From: Geobacillus icigianus
GTDB lineage: Bacteria > Bacillota > Bacilli > Bacillales > Anoxybacillaceae
NCBI RefSeq assembly: GCF_000750005.1
Contig: NZ_JPYA01000146.1
Coordinates: 1 to 7,880 of the forward strand
DNA: 7,880 bases
Reading direction: 5' to 3'
Part shown: positions 1-7,880 of the stretch, in pieces
Position numbering within the stretch: position 1 is the stretch's first letter
Layout: each line of letters opens with the position of its first letter
The notes under the pieces: generated by a model
Told to the model about the DNA's origin: nothing
Databases searched by the model: none
Seen by the model: the letters and a program-made list of their open reading frames with translations, nothing else
Program-made: the position numbers and the translations under genes

Positions 1-15
1 TCGTAAATTCAACAT

Positions 16-44
16 TTTGTAGTAATTTTTTTATACCTTGCCAA
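16..44 (-). promoter_or_regulatory. Possible promoter reading out of the window (next gene, perhaps glpD)
   Basis: On the minus strand TTGGCA (44-39) is followed after 17 bases by TACAAA (21-16). The first box matches the sigma-A -35 consensus at five of six positions, the second the -10 at four of six. It lies downstream of the glpK terminator, facing the left edge. In Bacillus the next gene after glpFK is often glpD with its own promoter, but that gene is not in the window, so the target is a guess. Confidence 0.3.
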
Positions 45-101
45 CTTTCTGCCTGATCGACAACGCGACTAGAGGCAACGGCTCGTGTCCGCTCCCATCT
101 G

Positions 102-145
102 TTGAACAATCAAAAGGCGGATGCTCCGTGAAGGAGCCATCCGCC
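102..145 (-). terminator. Rho-independent terminator after glpK
   Basis: Read on the minus strand, GGCGGATGGCTCC and GGAGCATCCGCC form a stem of about 12 base pairs with one bulged base and a short loop (145-116). It is followed by the T-rich run TTTTGATTGTT (115-105). It lies 78 bases past the glpK stop codon and most simply ends the glpFK transcript. No promoter is visible between glpK and the hairpin, so it is less likely to be a leader attenuator of the next gene. Confidence 0.8.
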
Positions 146-223
146 TCATCGCTGGACAGAACTGTGGGAAAGGAGCCAACGGACCGTGCCCCTCCCCTTT
201 ACGTCCGATGGATTTTCGTTTGT

Positions 224-2600
<2,377 letters not shown>

Positions 2601-2701
2601 TTTCGCATCCCCTCCCTAGTACTTATCAATTATTGATTTCTATTCATTTATGAAGCAAAAAGCACTTTCATTCGATTGCAATTTTTGACTCTGCAATCAT
2701 T

Positions 2702-2779
2702 TCAAAAAAAGGTAAAAGCCTCTTTCAACTCAATACTTACAAATCGCTTAACGGACGGATAAATCAAGCCATGCAACAA
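2702..2779 (-). other. Possible small leader ORF in the glpFK mRNA (25 codons, TTG start)
   Basis: A perfect AAAGGAG (2789-2783) precedes two consecutive TTG codons (2779 and 2776) that open a 25-codon frame ending in TGA at 2704-2702. An ATG in another frame (2772) gives only two codons (Met-Ala-stop). The predicted peptide contains HGLIYPSVKRF and resembles nothing I recognise. The ribosome binding site is as good as those of the real genes, but a frame this short can arise by chance. It could be a leader peptide, a degenerate gene remnant or nothing. Confidence 0.2.
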
Positions 2780-2847
2780 CGACTCCTTTCTATGAAAAAA
2801 TTATTATGGCGAAAACATAGCGCCAGCAAATAGAGTGAATCATGGCT

Positions 2848-2912
2848 AAATATTAAAAAGCGGAGGCCTACACACTTCCCGTTTTTAAGGAATGATGTGC
2901 ATGTCTCCGCTT
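2848..2912 (-). terminator. Leader terminator hairpin of glpFK, probable GlpP antitermination site
   Basis: On the minus strand AAGCGGAG (2912-2905) pairs perfectly with CTCCGCTT (2865-2858). The inner arms pair in part (CACA with TGTG, TTCC with GGAA), and the 3' arm runs straight into TTTTTAATATTT. This is a textbook intrinsic terminator placed about 30 bases after the predicted transcription start and about 250 bases before glpF. In Bacillus the glpF and glpD leaders carry such inverted repeats, and GlpP with glycerol-3-phosphate lets polymerase pass. The same control is inferred here. No glpP gene is present in the window. Confidence 0.75.
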
Positions 2913-2948
2913 CTCCACACCACAAAATTATTAACTTATTTCATTTTC

Positions 2949-2977
2949 AGAATAGCACGTTTAGAAAACGCTGTCAA
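2949..2977 (-). promoter_or_regulatory. Sigma-A promoter of glpFK
   Basis: TTGACA (2977-2972) is a perfect -35 box. It is followed after exactly 17 bases by TATTCT (2954-2949), five of six matches to the -10 consensus. Transcription would start near 2942, giving a leader of about 340 bases to the glpF start codon that contains the terminator hairpin. Confidence 0.8.
2963..2976. promoter_or_regulatory. CcpA cre operator overlapping the glpFK -35 box
   Basis: AGAAAACGCTGTCA on the plus strand matches the cre consensus TGWAANCGNTNWCA at every defined position except the first. It overlaps five bases of the -35 box TTGACA, so bound CcpA would block polymerase. Catabolite repression of glpFK through a cre site is established in B. 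subtilis; its operation here is inferred from the match and position. Confidence 0.7.
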
Positions 2978-3189
2978 TCATCTTTTTCAGAAGCACCATT
3001 TTTATGGGAAAATTAGGTGTAAATGAGCAGAGTAGTTTTTTTGCAATAGCGAATGATCTCTCCCCTTCGGCTTCTTAACTTCGAGGCTCTTCATTAAAAG
3101 TTGTCCTTGATTTTTTCATCACGCACCTGACTTATGCAACCAAGAAAGAACAGGAAACCAATCATGTTTTGCATACACTTGTGCAGAGA
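2978..3189. other. Intergenic stretch between the glpFK promoter and the insertion sequence
   Basis: No convincing gene was found. The minus strand has a short open stretch running from the insertion-sequence edge (3190) to a TGA at 3121-3119 that could be the tail of a gene cut off by the insertion, but it is only about 22 codons long and I cannot identify it. In Bacillus glpP commonly lies upstream of glpF; no GlpP-like sequence is visible here. Confidence 0.5.
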
Positions 3190-3218
3190 GGTATTGTCAA
3201 AAGTGTATCCTCCACACT
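3190..3218 (+). repeat. Left terminal inverted repeat of the insertion sequence
   Basis: GGTATTGTCAAAAGT matches the inverted right end GGTAGCGTCAAAAGT at 13 of 15 positions. A second block CTCCACAC (3210-3217) also recurs at the right end, with a few extra bases between the blocks there. The two-block agreement makes chance unlikely. Confidence 0.75.
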
Positions 3219-3255
3219 CACGGTTTTCCCTTGAGTTTCAACGATTGAACGAAAA

Positions 3256-3349
3256 AAAGCTTGCCACCCCCATTGTTTTCGGCCATCATTGAGGTAACGA
3301 CACCCAACAGCCAAAACAAAGGAGTGACAAGCTTTGTTACCTCAATGAT
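3256..3349 (+). repeat. Two interlocking inverted repeats around the transposase ribosome binding site
   Basis: ATCATTGAGGTAAC (3285-3298) and GTTACCTCAATGAT (3336-3349) are perfect inverted copies of 14 bases with a 37-base loop. AAAGCTTGCCAC (3256-3267) and GTGACAAGCTTT (3324-3335) are inverted copies with 11 of 12 matches. The second arms are adjacent and the first arms interleave, so the two stems either compete or form a pseudoknot. The ribosome binding site AAAGGAG (3318-3324) lies in the loop of the first stem and its last base is in the second. This could damp translation from transcripts entering the element from outside, as known for some other insertion sequences, or serve as subterminal protein sites. 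Confidence 0.7.
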
Positions 3350-4771
3350 TCGCCTATTTGCTCGAAATTATCAAGACCCAATATCAAATCATTGTGTATG
3401 TAATGGGTGTGATATTGGGGAAATCCTTGCATCTCGAGGACTGGGACGAACCCATCCAAAAGCCGTACCGGAAACTTCAGGTCGATGACCTTCCGATCAT
3501 CGATGTGCCGGAAACCCTTGATTACCGGAAGCTGTTGGCAGACTATGAAGCCCAGCACAGACGTCCTTTACGGCCCATCCAGCGCCGCGCGAAGGCGAAA
3601 CACCGTGTGCCGGATTCGTTGACCTGCCCTCGCTGCCAGGCTCCCTCTTCTTACCTGTACGCCAATCACGGCGGAAAAGGGCAATACCAATGCAAAGTGT
3701 GCCAATGCCGGTTCAACCACCGGAACCGATTCACCAAGCAAGCGGTCTTTCGTTGTCCGCACTGCAAAAAGACGTTGGAAAAAATCAAGGAGCGCAAGGA
3801 ATACAACGTCTATAAGTGCAAGAACAACGATTGCCCGTTTTACCAGGCCAACCTTCGCCGGATGACGAAGAAGGAACGCCAACCGTTTCAACAGGATCCT
3901 CAAGCCTTCAAGGTGCGGTATTTGTTTCGGGAGTTCTTGTTTGACTTTCTCCCGTTGGCTTCCTCGTCGCTCATCAAGCCGAAGGTCGATTTGTCCCGGC
4001 TGGCTGCGTCGCCGCACGTGTTGGGGCTCGTGTTGACGTACTACGTCAACTTTGGGATGTCCTCGAGGGAAACCGCCGCCGCCCTGAAGGACATCCATGG
4101 CGTCTCGATCTCCCATCAGACGGTGCTCAACTACGCCAACAGCGTCGCGCTTTGGATCAAGCCCTTTTGTCGACCGGTTCCCGTATGAGCTGTCCGGTTC
4201 GTTCTGTGGGGACGAGACGTATATTCGCGTCAAAGGGCGCTGGCATTACCTGTTCTTTCTATTTGACGCCGTCAAAAAGATCGTGCTGTCCTATCGCGTC
4301 TCGCCCAACCGGGACACGCTCTCGGCCATCAAGGCGATCAATGATGTCCTCAGGAAGCTGCCGTCCCTTCCAGACGACTTGTCGTTCGTCGTGGATGGCA
4401 ACCCGATTTACCTGTTGGCGCAACACTTCTTTGCCCAGCACGGGATTTCGTTTGACGTCCGCCAGGTGATCGGCCTGACCAACGAAGATCCGGTCTCGGA
4501 AGAGTTTCGCCCTCTCAAGCAGATCATCGAGCGATTCAACCGGACCTTTAAAGGCAACGACCGCCCGACCCATGGGTTTGGCGCCGAGGAAGGCTCGGTG
4601 TCCTTTGTGACGCTGTTTGTGGCGTATTTCCACTTTCTGCGCCCGCATAGCGCGCTCGAAGGCCGGGTGCCGGTCGTCATCCCGGAGCTCGCCGAGCTGC
4701 CGCATATGCCGGCCCGGTGGACGAAGCTCATCACCATGGCTCAGGACTTCCTTCAAAACGAGGCAGCCTAA
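3334..4771 (+). pseudogene. DDE transposase of the insertion sequence, interrupted by a frameshift
   Basis: Joining two overlapping frames (3358-4188 and 4097-4771) restores a coherent transposase of about 470 residues, counted from a TTG at 3358. It has two zinc ribbons (Cys90, 93, 112, 115 and Cys133, 136, 154, 159), a helix-turn-helix-like stretch around 233-262, and a DDE core with Asp285 in GDETYIRVKGRW, Asp346 in VVDGNPIY and Glu391 in IIERFNRTFK. The core resembles the IS6/IS240 group; the zinc-ribbon front end makes the exact family uncertain. The frames join in the TTTT run at 4165-4168: one extra T moves the reading into the frame that ends early at 4186. The TTG at 3358 lacks a ribosome binding site. 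A TTG at 3334, nine bases after AAAGGAG (3318-3324), is in frame but meets TGA after four codons (3346). With two lesions it is probably inactive; programmed +1 shifting is less likely. Confidence 0.75.
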
Positions 4772-4809
4772 CTTTTTTGTCCTCCAGAGCCCGTTGAACA
4801 GAACTCCTG

Positions 4810-4966
4810 CCGGATTCGGCGAAGCGAACCCTTGACCAACCGAACACCGCCAAAGGTAACATTCGGTCAAAGCAAGGGCGGCTTTTCGATTGCCTTCTTT
4901 TTTGTCCCCGTCGCCCTTGACGACTCTTCCGCACCTTTGGCGGGTGTTGGTCAAGGGCGAATCCGG
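4810..4966. repeat. Large nested stem-loop in the 3' tail of the insertion sequence
   Basis: Three consecutive blocks have inverted partners in mirrored order: CCGGATTCG (4810-4818) with 4958-4966, CCCTTGACCAAC (4829-4840) with 4946-4957, and CCGCCAAAGGT (4847-4857) with 4933-4943. All are perfect and separated by small internal loops. Inside the loop CAAGGGCG (4873-4880) pairs with CGCCCTTG (4912-4919). It lies in a non-coding tail of about 230 bases between the transposase stop and the right terminal repeat, longer than such tails usually are. It may be a strong transcription barrier, a transposase-binding structure or a structured RNA. The sequence alone does not decide. Confidence 0.8.
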
Positions 4967-5003
4967 CTCTCTGCATGCCCCACGATGCTCAATGGGATGG
5001 TCT

Positions 5004-5036
5004 GTGTGGAGTTTTCATAGAACTTTTGACGCTACC
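5004..5036 (-). repeat. Right terminal inverted repeat of the insertion sequence
   Basis: Read on the minus strand it begins GGTAGCGTCAAAAGT, matching the left end at 13 of 15 bases, and continues to CTCCACAC (5011-5004), also found at the left end. The outer edge is set at 5036 by symmetry with the left end and could be off by one or two bases. Confidence 0.75.
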
Positions 5037-5524
5037 CACCTAGATACAGTGCCAAAATGCCTCTGACCCCTTTTGTATCAAGGGACAAGAGACATTTTGT
5101 TTGCCTAGCGGTCGAACTCGGATTCGAAAAAGCAATAGTACTATGGGTTTATCAAGTGACAGATCAAGGTCTGCCAATGGGATATTTGGTGACGGAAGCA
5201 TCTTGTCATGATCGAATCGCAGCCGAAAACGTCATGATCCAAATTCCTCATCCCTATAACTTCGGGGAGCAAAGGGTTTATGCTGTCGGAAGAACACCAA
5301 ATGACGCTTTTCCGTCTCGAAAAACCAGAAACATTGTCTGCCTGAGACATGGAAGCAGTAGATCAAACCAAAACACAAAGTGATCAAGACGGTGTTTTCG
5401 GTTCTGGTTCACCATTTATCGTATCACTGAGATCCGAGCCCATTCGATCATCGAATTTGAAATAGCGTTAAACGGTATATTGTTAGCCTATTTCTTAGTT
5501 ACACTTGGGCTAGTTGAGCGCTAA
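5037..5524 (+). pseudogene. Decayed 3' half of a second transposase (IS982/IS5-like, tentative)
   Basis: A degenerate DDE transposase whose fragments fall in several frames. LDTVPKCL starts at 5040, with the probable first catalytic Asp at 5043-5045. Then come DQGLPMGYLVTEASCHD and HPYNFG in the frame of 5057, SKGFMLSEEH after a shift near 5268, and WKQ-stop-IKPKHKVIKTVFSVLV from 5350. The tail YRITEIRAHSIIEFEIALNG and onward to VER runs from 5417 to the TAA at 5522. At least three frame changes and several stops are present. The expected catalytic Glu of the IETVFSVL-like motif is Lys here (5386-5388). The 5' half is missing: the fragment begins right at the edge of the neighbouring insertion sequence, and the lost half is not found on its other side. 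The family call rests on remembered motif similarity only. Confidence 0.7.
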
Positions 5525-5535
5525 AGCTCAACTAG
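5510..5535. repeat. Perfect 10-base-pair hairpin between the transposase remnant and ugpB
   Basis: CTAGTTGAGC (5510-5519) and GCTCAACTAG (5526-5535) are perfect inverted copies with a six-base loop. The left arm includes the end of the decayed transposase frame. The hairpin could stop transcription converging from both sides (the ugp operon from the right), yet no T run follows on either strand. It may instead belong to the end of the old insertion sequence. Confidence 0.6.
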
Positions 5536-5560
5536 CACCACGGGTAGATGTAAATATTTT

Positions 5561-6883
5561 TTACCTCTTCATCTGTAATTCGCGATCCACTTCTTTCGCA
5601 GCCTGATCTAATGCTTCTTTTGGACGAACTCCTTGATATAAACTTTCCATTGCGCTTACAATATGTTGTCGAGCTTGAGGAAACACTGAAATAAGAGCTC
5701 CTTGTGTAGCAGGTGTAGATTTTGTCTCTTTCAATTGGTCTACCGTGACTTTCAATTGTGGATACTTCTTCCATTGTTCTTTCACAAGAGGCAAGTCATA
5801 CGCTTTAGGATTAATCGCAAAATATCCAGTATTTACATGCCATTTAGCCTGCACTTCAGGTGTAGTAAGGTATTTCATAAACTCCCATGCCGCCTTTTTC
5901 TTTGCTTCATCCACATCCTTCATTAACCACAGAGACGCTCCTCCAATAATAACCCCTTGACGGTCGGTATTATCAGGAATCGGTAAGTAAGCAACTCCCA
6001 CCTTAAATGGCGAATTATCAACAACAGTTCTAACTCCCGCTGAAGAATCAAGATACATTGCTACTTTCCCAGATTGAAAAGCAGCTCTCATATCATCCCA
6101 ATTTTGACCAACATTATAAAAGGAACCATCTTTATACATATCAGATATCAACTTGAATACACGCAATCCTTCTTTACCGTTAAAAACGGCTTTTGTTGCC
6201 TCACCTTTACGCCCATTTTCTTTATTCACATAGAGACCACCTTGTACTGCCAACATCTCTTCAAAAAACCAGCCATAATTCAAGATAGTAAAACCATACT
6301 TTCCTTTTTTAGTTAGTTTTTTCGCCATCTCTCTTAACTCGCTATAGGTCATAGGCGGTTTTTCTGGATCCAACCCTGCTTCTTTAAATGCATCCTTATT
6401 GTAGATCAGTACCGGAGTAGAAGAGTTAAAAGGCATCGAATAAATTTTTCCATCCACCTTATAATAACTAACTATATTTTTTTCCCACTGCGACACATCG
6501 TATTTTTCTCGATCAATAAAATTTTGGATTGGTTCAATTTTCCCGCTATTAATCATATATTTCGTTCCAATTTCGAACGCCTGCATAATAGTTGGAGAGT
6601 CCTTCGTTCCTGCTACTGCATTAAACTTCGTCAAAGCTTCCTCATATGTTCCTTGAAACACTGGTTTTACATAAATTTTAGATTGCGAAGTGTTGAAATC
6701 GTTAACAATTTCATTCAAAACCTTTTCCAAATCACCGCTCATTGCATGCCAAAATACTACTTCTGTTCTATCAGATTTTTCTTTTGTATTATCTTGTCTA
6801 CCACTTGGCGATGCTTTATCCTCTCCCCCACTACATCCAGTCATAACTAATAAAACAATTAAACTCATTATCCACTTTTTCAC
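5561..6883 (-). CDS. ugpB: Glycerol-3-phosphate-binding lipoprotein UgpB of an ABC importer
   Basis: Family 1 extracellular solute-binding protein that captures sn-glycerol-3-phosphate or glycerophosphodiesters and delivers them to the UgpA-UgpE membrane pair. The 440-residue product opens with a lipoprotein signal peptide whose lipobox MTGC puts the lipid-bearing Cys at 17, anchoring it outside the membrane. Segments recalling E. coli UgpB include FWHAMSGDL (44-52), FNSSTPVLIYNKDAFKEAGL (152-171), IIGGASLW (312-319) and TGYFAINPKAYDL (352-364). The known ligand residues have likely counterparts in Tyr80, Glu104, Trp205, Gly314, Tyr354 and Arg405. The GTG at 6883 is preferred: AAGGGGG (6897-6891) lies seven bases upstream, and the signal peptide then starts properly. 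An ATG at 6910 lies upstream of that site, within ugpE. It is the last gene of the operon, 13 bases after ugpE, and AT-rich. The substrate is inferred from similarity. Confidence 0.9.
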   Translation of the reverse strand: MKKWIMSLIVLLVMTGCSGGEDKASPSGRQDNTKEKSDRTEVVFWHAMSGDLEKVLNEIVNDFNTSQSKIYVKPVFQGTYEEALTKFNAVAGTKDSPTIMQAFEIGTKYMINSGKIEPIQNFIDREKYDVSQWEKNIVSYYKVDGKIYSMPFNSSTPVLIYNKDAFKEAGLDPEKPPMTYSELREMAKKLTKKGKYGFTILNYGWFFEEMLAVQGGLYVNKENGRKGEATKAVFNGKEGLRVFKLISDMYKDGSFYNVGQNWDDMRAAFQSGKVAMYLDSSAGVRTVVDNSPFKVGVAYLPIPDNTDRQGVIIGGASLWLMKDVDEAKKKAAWEFMKYLTTPEVQAKWHVNTGYFAINPKAYDLPLVKEQWKKYPQLKVTVDQLKETKSTPATQGALISVFPQARQHIVSAMESLYQGVRPKEALDQAAKEVDRELQMKR

Positions 6884-6896
6884 AATTTTTCCCCCT

Positions 6897-7709
6897 TCAT
6901 TTAATTGCACCTTGCATTAATCCCTTTTGCAGTTGTTTTTGACCAATAAACAATAGTAATAAAGTAGGGAAAATTACGATAATAACCGCAGCCATAACCA
7001 CCCCCCATTCAGTTGCCATTTCTTGTGTTTGCATTTGCTTTAATCCAATCTGTACAGTGCGTACACGTTCATCATTAGTAACTAGAAGCGGCCATAGATA
7101 CATATTCCATGTGGTCAAAAAGCTGTATAATCCTAATGTTGCTAAACTCCCTTTAGAAAGTGGTAACACGACATACCAAAAAAATCGAAAGTGTTTCACC
7201 CCAGAAACTTGAGCTGCTTCGTATAATTCAAAAGGTATTGTTTTAAAATGTTGTCTCAATAGAAATATACCGAAAGCTAATGCAAAAAACGGTATTGTCA
7301 AACCAAAATAATTATTGGTCCAACCGAGTGCTTGAACAGTTAAATAATTAGGAATAACAGTGGCTTCCCACGGAACAAGCATTGTCATAATGGTCAAGAA
7401 AAATAATACATTTCTTCCTATAAAACGAAGAAAAACAAATGCATAAGCTGCTAAGCTAGAAACTATAAGTTGTCCGATCATAACAATCAACGATACAGCA
7501 AAGCTATTCCACAAGTAGCGTCCTAAAGGAACTTTTTGAAATGCATAGATATAATTTGTGAAAGACCAATTCGTTGGCCACCACTTTCCTTGCAATAACT
7601 CAGCTCCACTTAAAAAACTAATGAAAAAGGCATATAAAATGGGAAACATTATTACAATTGTACAAACGATCAGCAACGCATATAAACTTGCCTTTCTTAG
7701 AATAATCAT
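6897..7709 (-). CDS. ugpE: ABC importer permease UgpE (glycerol-3-phosphate type)
   Basis: Inner-membrane permease of the MalG-type group, expected to pair with UgpA and form the channel for substrate delivered by UgpB. The 270-residue product has six hydrophobic segments, near residues 8-33, 68-94, 100-120, 133-151, 184-208 and 236-256. It carries the cytoplasmic EAA loop (YEAAQVSGVKHFRFFWYVVL, 163-182, followed by Pro183), which docks to the ATPase. The WNMYLWPLLVTNDERVRTVQ stretch (201-220) closely recalls UgpE of E. coli and sets it apart from general sugar permeases. The ATG at 7709 overlaps the ugpA stop in an ATGA, a sign of translational coupling; AAGGAAGGTG (7728-7719) is the ribosome binding site. 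AT-rich like the rest of the operon. Confidence 0.92.
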   Translation of the reverse strand: MIILRKASLYALLIVCTIVIMFPILYAFFISFLSGAELLQGKWWPTNWSFTNYIYAFQKVPLGRYLWNSFAVSLIVMIGQLIVSSLAAYAFVFLRFIGRNVLFFLTIMTMLVPWEATVIPNYLTVQALGWTNNYFGLTIPFFALAFGIFLLRQHFKTIPFELYEAAQVSGVKHFRFFWYVVLPLSKGSLATLGLYSFLTTWNMYLWPLLVTNDERVRTVQIGLKQMQTQEMATEWGVVMAAVIIVIFPTLLLLFIGQKQLQKGLMQGAIK

Positions 7710-7880
7710 TGATAATGCACCTTCCTTTCAACAAAGGAAAACTGCAAAATAGTAATAATCAGAACAATTAAAAATAATACAACAGCTTGAGCACTAGCAA
7801 ACCCAAAATTATAGTTTACAAAAGCCTCACGATATATGGAATAAACCAACACAGTTGTCTTATTAACAGGCCCCCCTTTT
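7706..7880 (-). CDS. ugpA: ABC importer permease UgpA, C-terminal part (cut by window edge)
   Basis: Only the last 57 codons are in the window; the gene continues past the right edge. The visible part begins KGGPVNKTTVLVYSIYREAF and contains a final hydrophobic segment rich in Val, Leu and Ile. It ends QFSFVERKVHYQ, a terminus typical of UgpA and related MalF-type permeases. It would pair with UgpE, whose start codon overlaps its stop by four bases. It cannot be told from a general sugar permease on this fragment alone; the name leans on its operon partners. The ATPase subunit is not in the window. Confidence 0.8.
   Translation of the reverse strand, partial: KGGPVNKTTVLVYSIYREAFVNYNFGFASAQAVVLFLIVLIITILQFSFVERKVHYQ

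Larger units (their letters stand above)
3190..5036 (+). mobile_element. Insertion sequence with DDE transposase (IS6/IS240-like, family tentative)
   Basis: The element of about 1.85 kb is bounded by imperfect terminal inverted repeats (3190-3218 and 5004-5036). It carries one transposase gene on the plus strand (broken, see that entry), paired inverted repeats near the left end (3256-3349) and a long structured 3' tail (4772-5003). The GC-rich composition resembles glpF and glpK and differs from the AT-rich genes to its right. No matching direct repeats flank the proposed ends: the eight bases outside the left end (TGCAGAGA) and right end (CACCTAGA) differ. This suggests a rearrangement after insertion, or that the true ends are a few bases away. 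Confidence 0.8.

Noticed and set aside
3261..3488. Open frame of 75 codons across the left part of the insertion sequence
   Set aside because: It overlaps the better supported transposase frame and shows no recognisable motif. Its ATG at 3345 is in the wrong frame to rescue the transposase start.
3568..4233. Open frame of 221 codons on the minus strand within the transposase gene
   Set aside because: Antisense shadow of the zinc-ribbon and helix-turn-helix region, with charged low-complexity sequence and no homology seen.
4259..4954. Open frame of 231 codons on the minus strand
   Set aside because: Antisense to the DDE domain and crossing the large hairpin; no conserved motifs.
6884..6910. 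ATG at 6910 as the UgpB start
   Set aside because: It lies upstream of the ribosome binding site and inside ugpE, and it would place a polar stretch before the signal peptide. The GTG at 6883 fits better.

Overview
The window reads like a chromosomal stretch from a thermophilic Bacillaceae, most likely Geobacillus or a close relative. This rests on GC-rich glpF and glpK genes of Bacillus type, strong GGAGG-type ribosome binding sites, a sigma-A promoter with a CcpA operator, and GC-rich insertion-sequence proteins. The genus is an inference from style; no marker gene is present.

Layout. Positions 1-2977 hold the glycerol uptake and phosphorylation unit on the minus strand: promoter and cre operator (about 2949-2977), a long mRNA leader with an internal terminator hairpin (2848-2912), glpF (2600-1782), glpK (1714-224) and a terminator (about 102-145). 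A possible promoter for the next gene, outside the window, lies at 16-44. Positions 3190-5036 are an insertion sequence with recognisable terminal inverted repeats and a frame-broken DDE transposase on the plus strand. Its 3' non-coding tail is unusually long and folds into a large nested hairpin. It abuts a decayed second transposase of a different family (5037-5524). From 5561 to the right edge lies an AT-rich minus-strand operon, ugpA (3' end only), ugpE, ugpB, coding for an ABC importer of glycerol-3-phosphate type.

How the genes fit together. GlpF admits glycerol and GlpK turns it into glycerol-3-phosphate; UgpA, UgpE and UgpB would import ready-made glycerol-3-phosphate or its diesters. 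Both routes feed one pool, which in Bacillus is also the signal for GlpP-type antitermination. The glp leader here has the layout expected for that control, overlaid by carbon catabolite repression through the cre site and probably through HPr phosphorylation of GlpK His230.

No wholly new system is apparent. The points most worth a second look are the sharp change in base composition across the insertion-sequence junction, the missing target duplication with loss of the 5' half of the second transposase, the competing inverted repeats around the transposase start, and the long hairpin in the element's tail.
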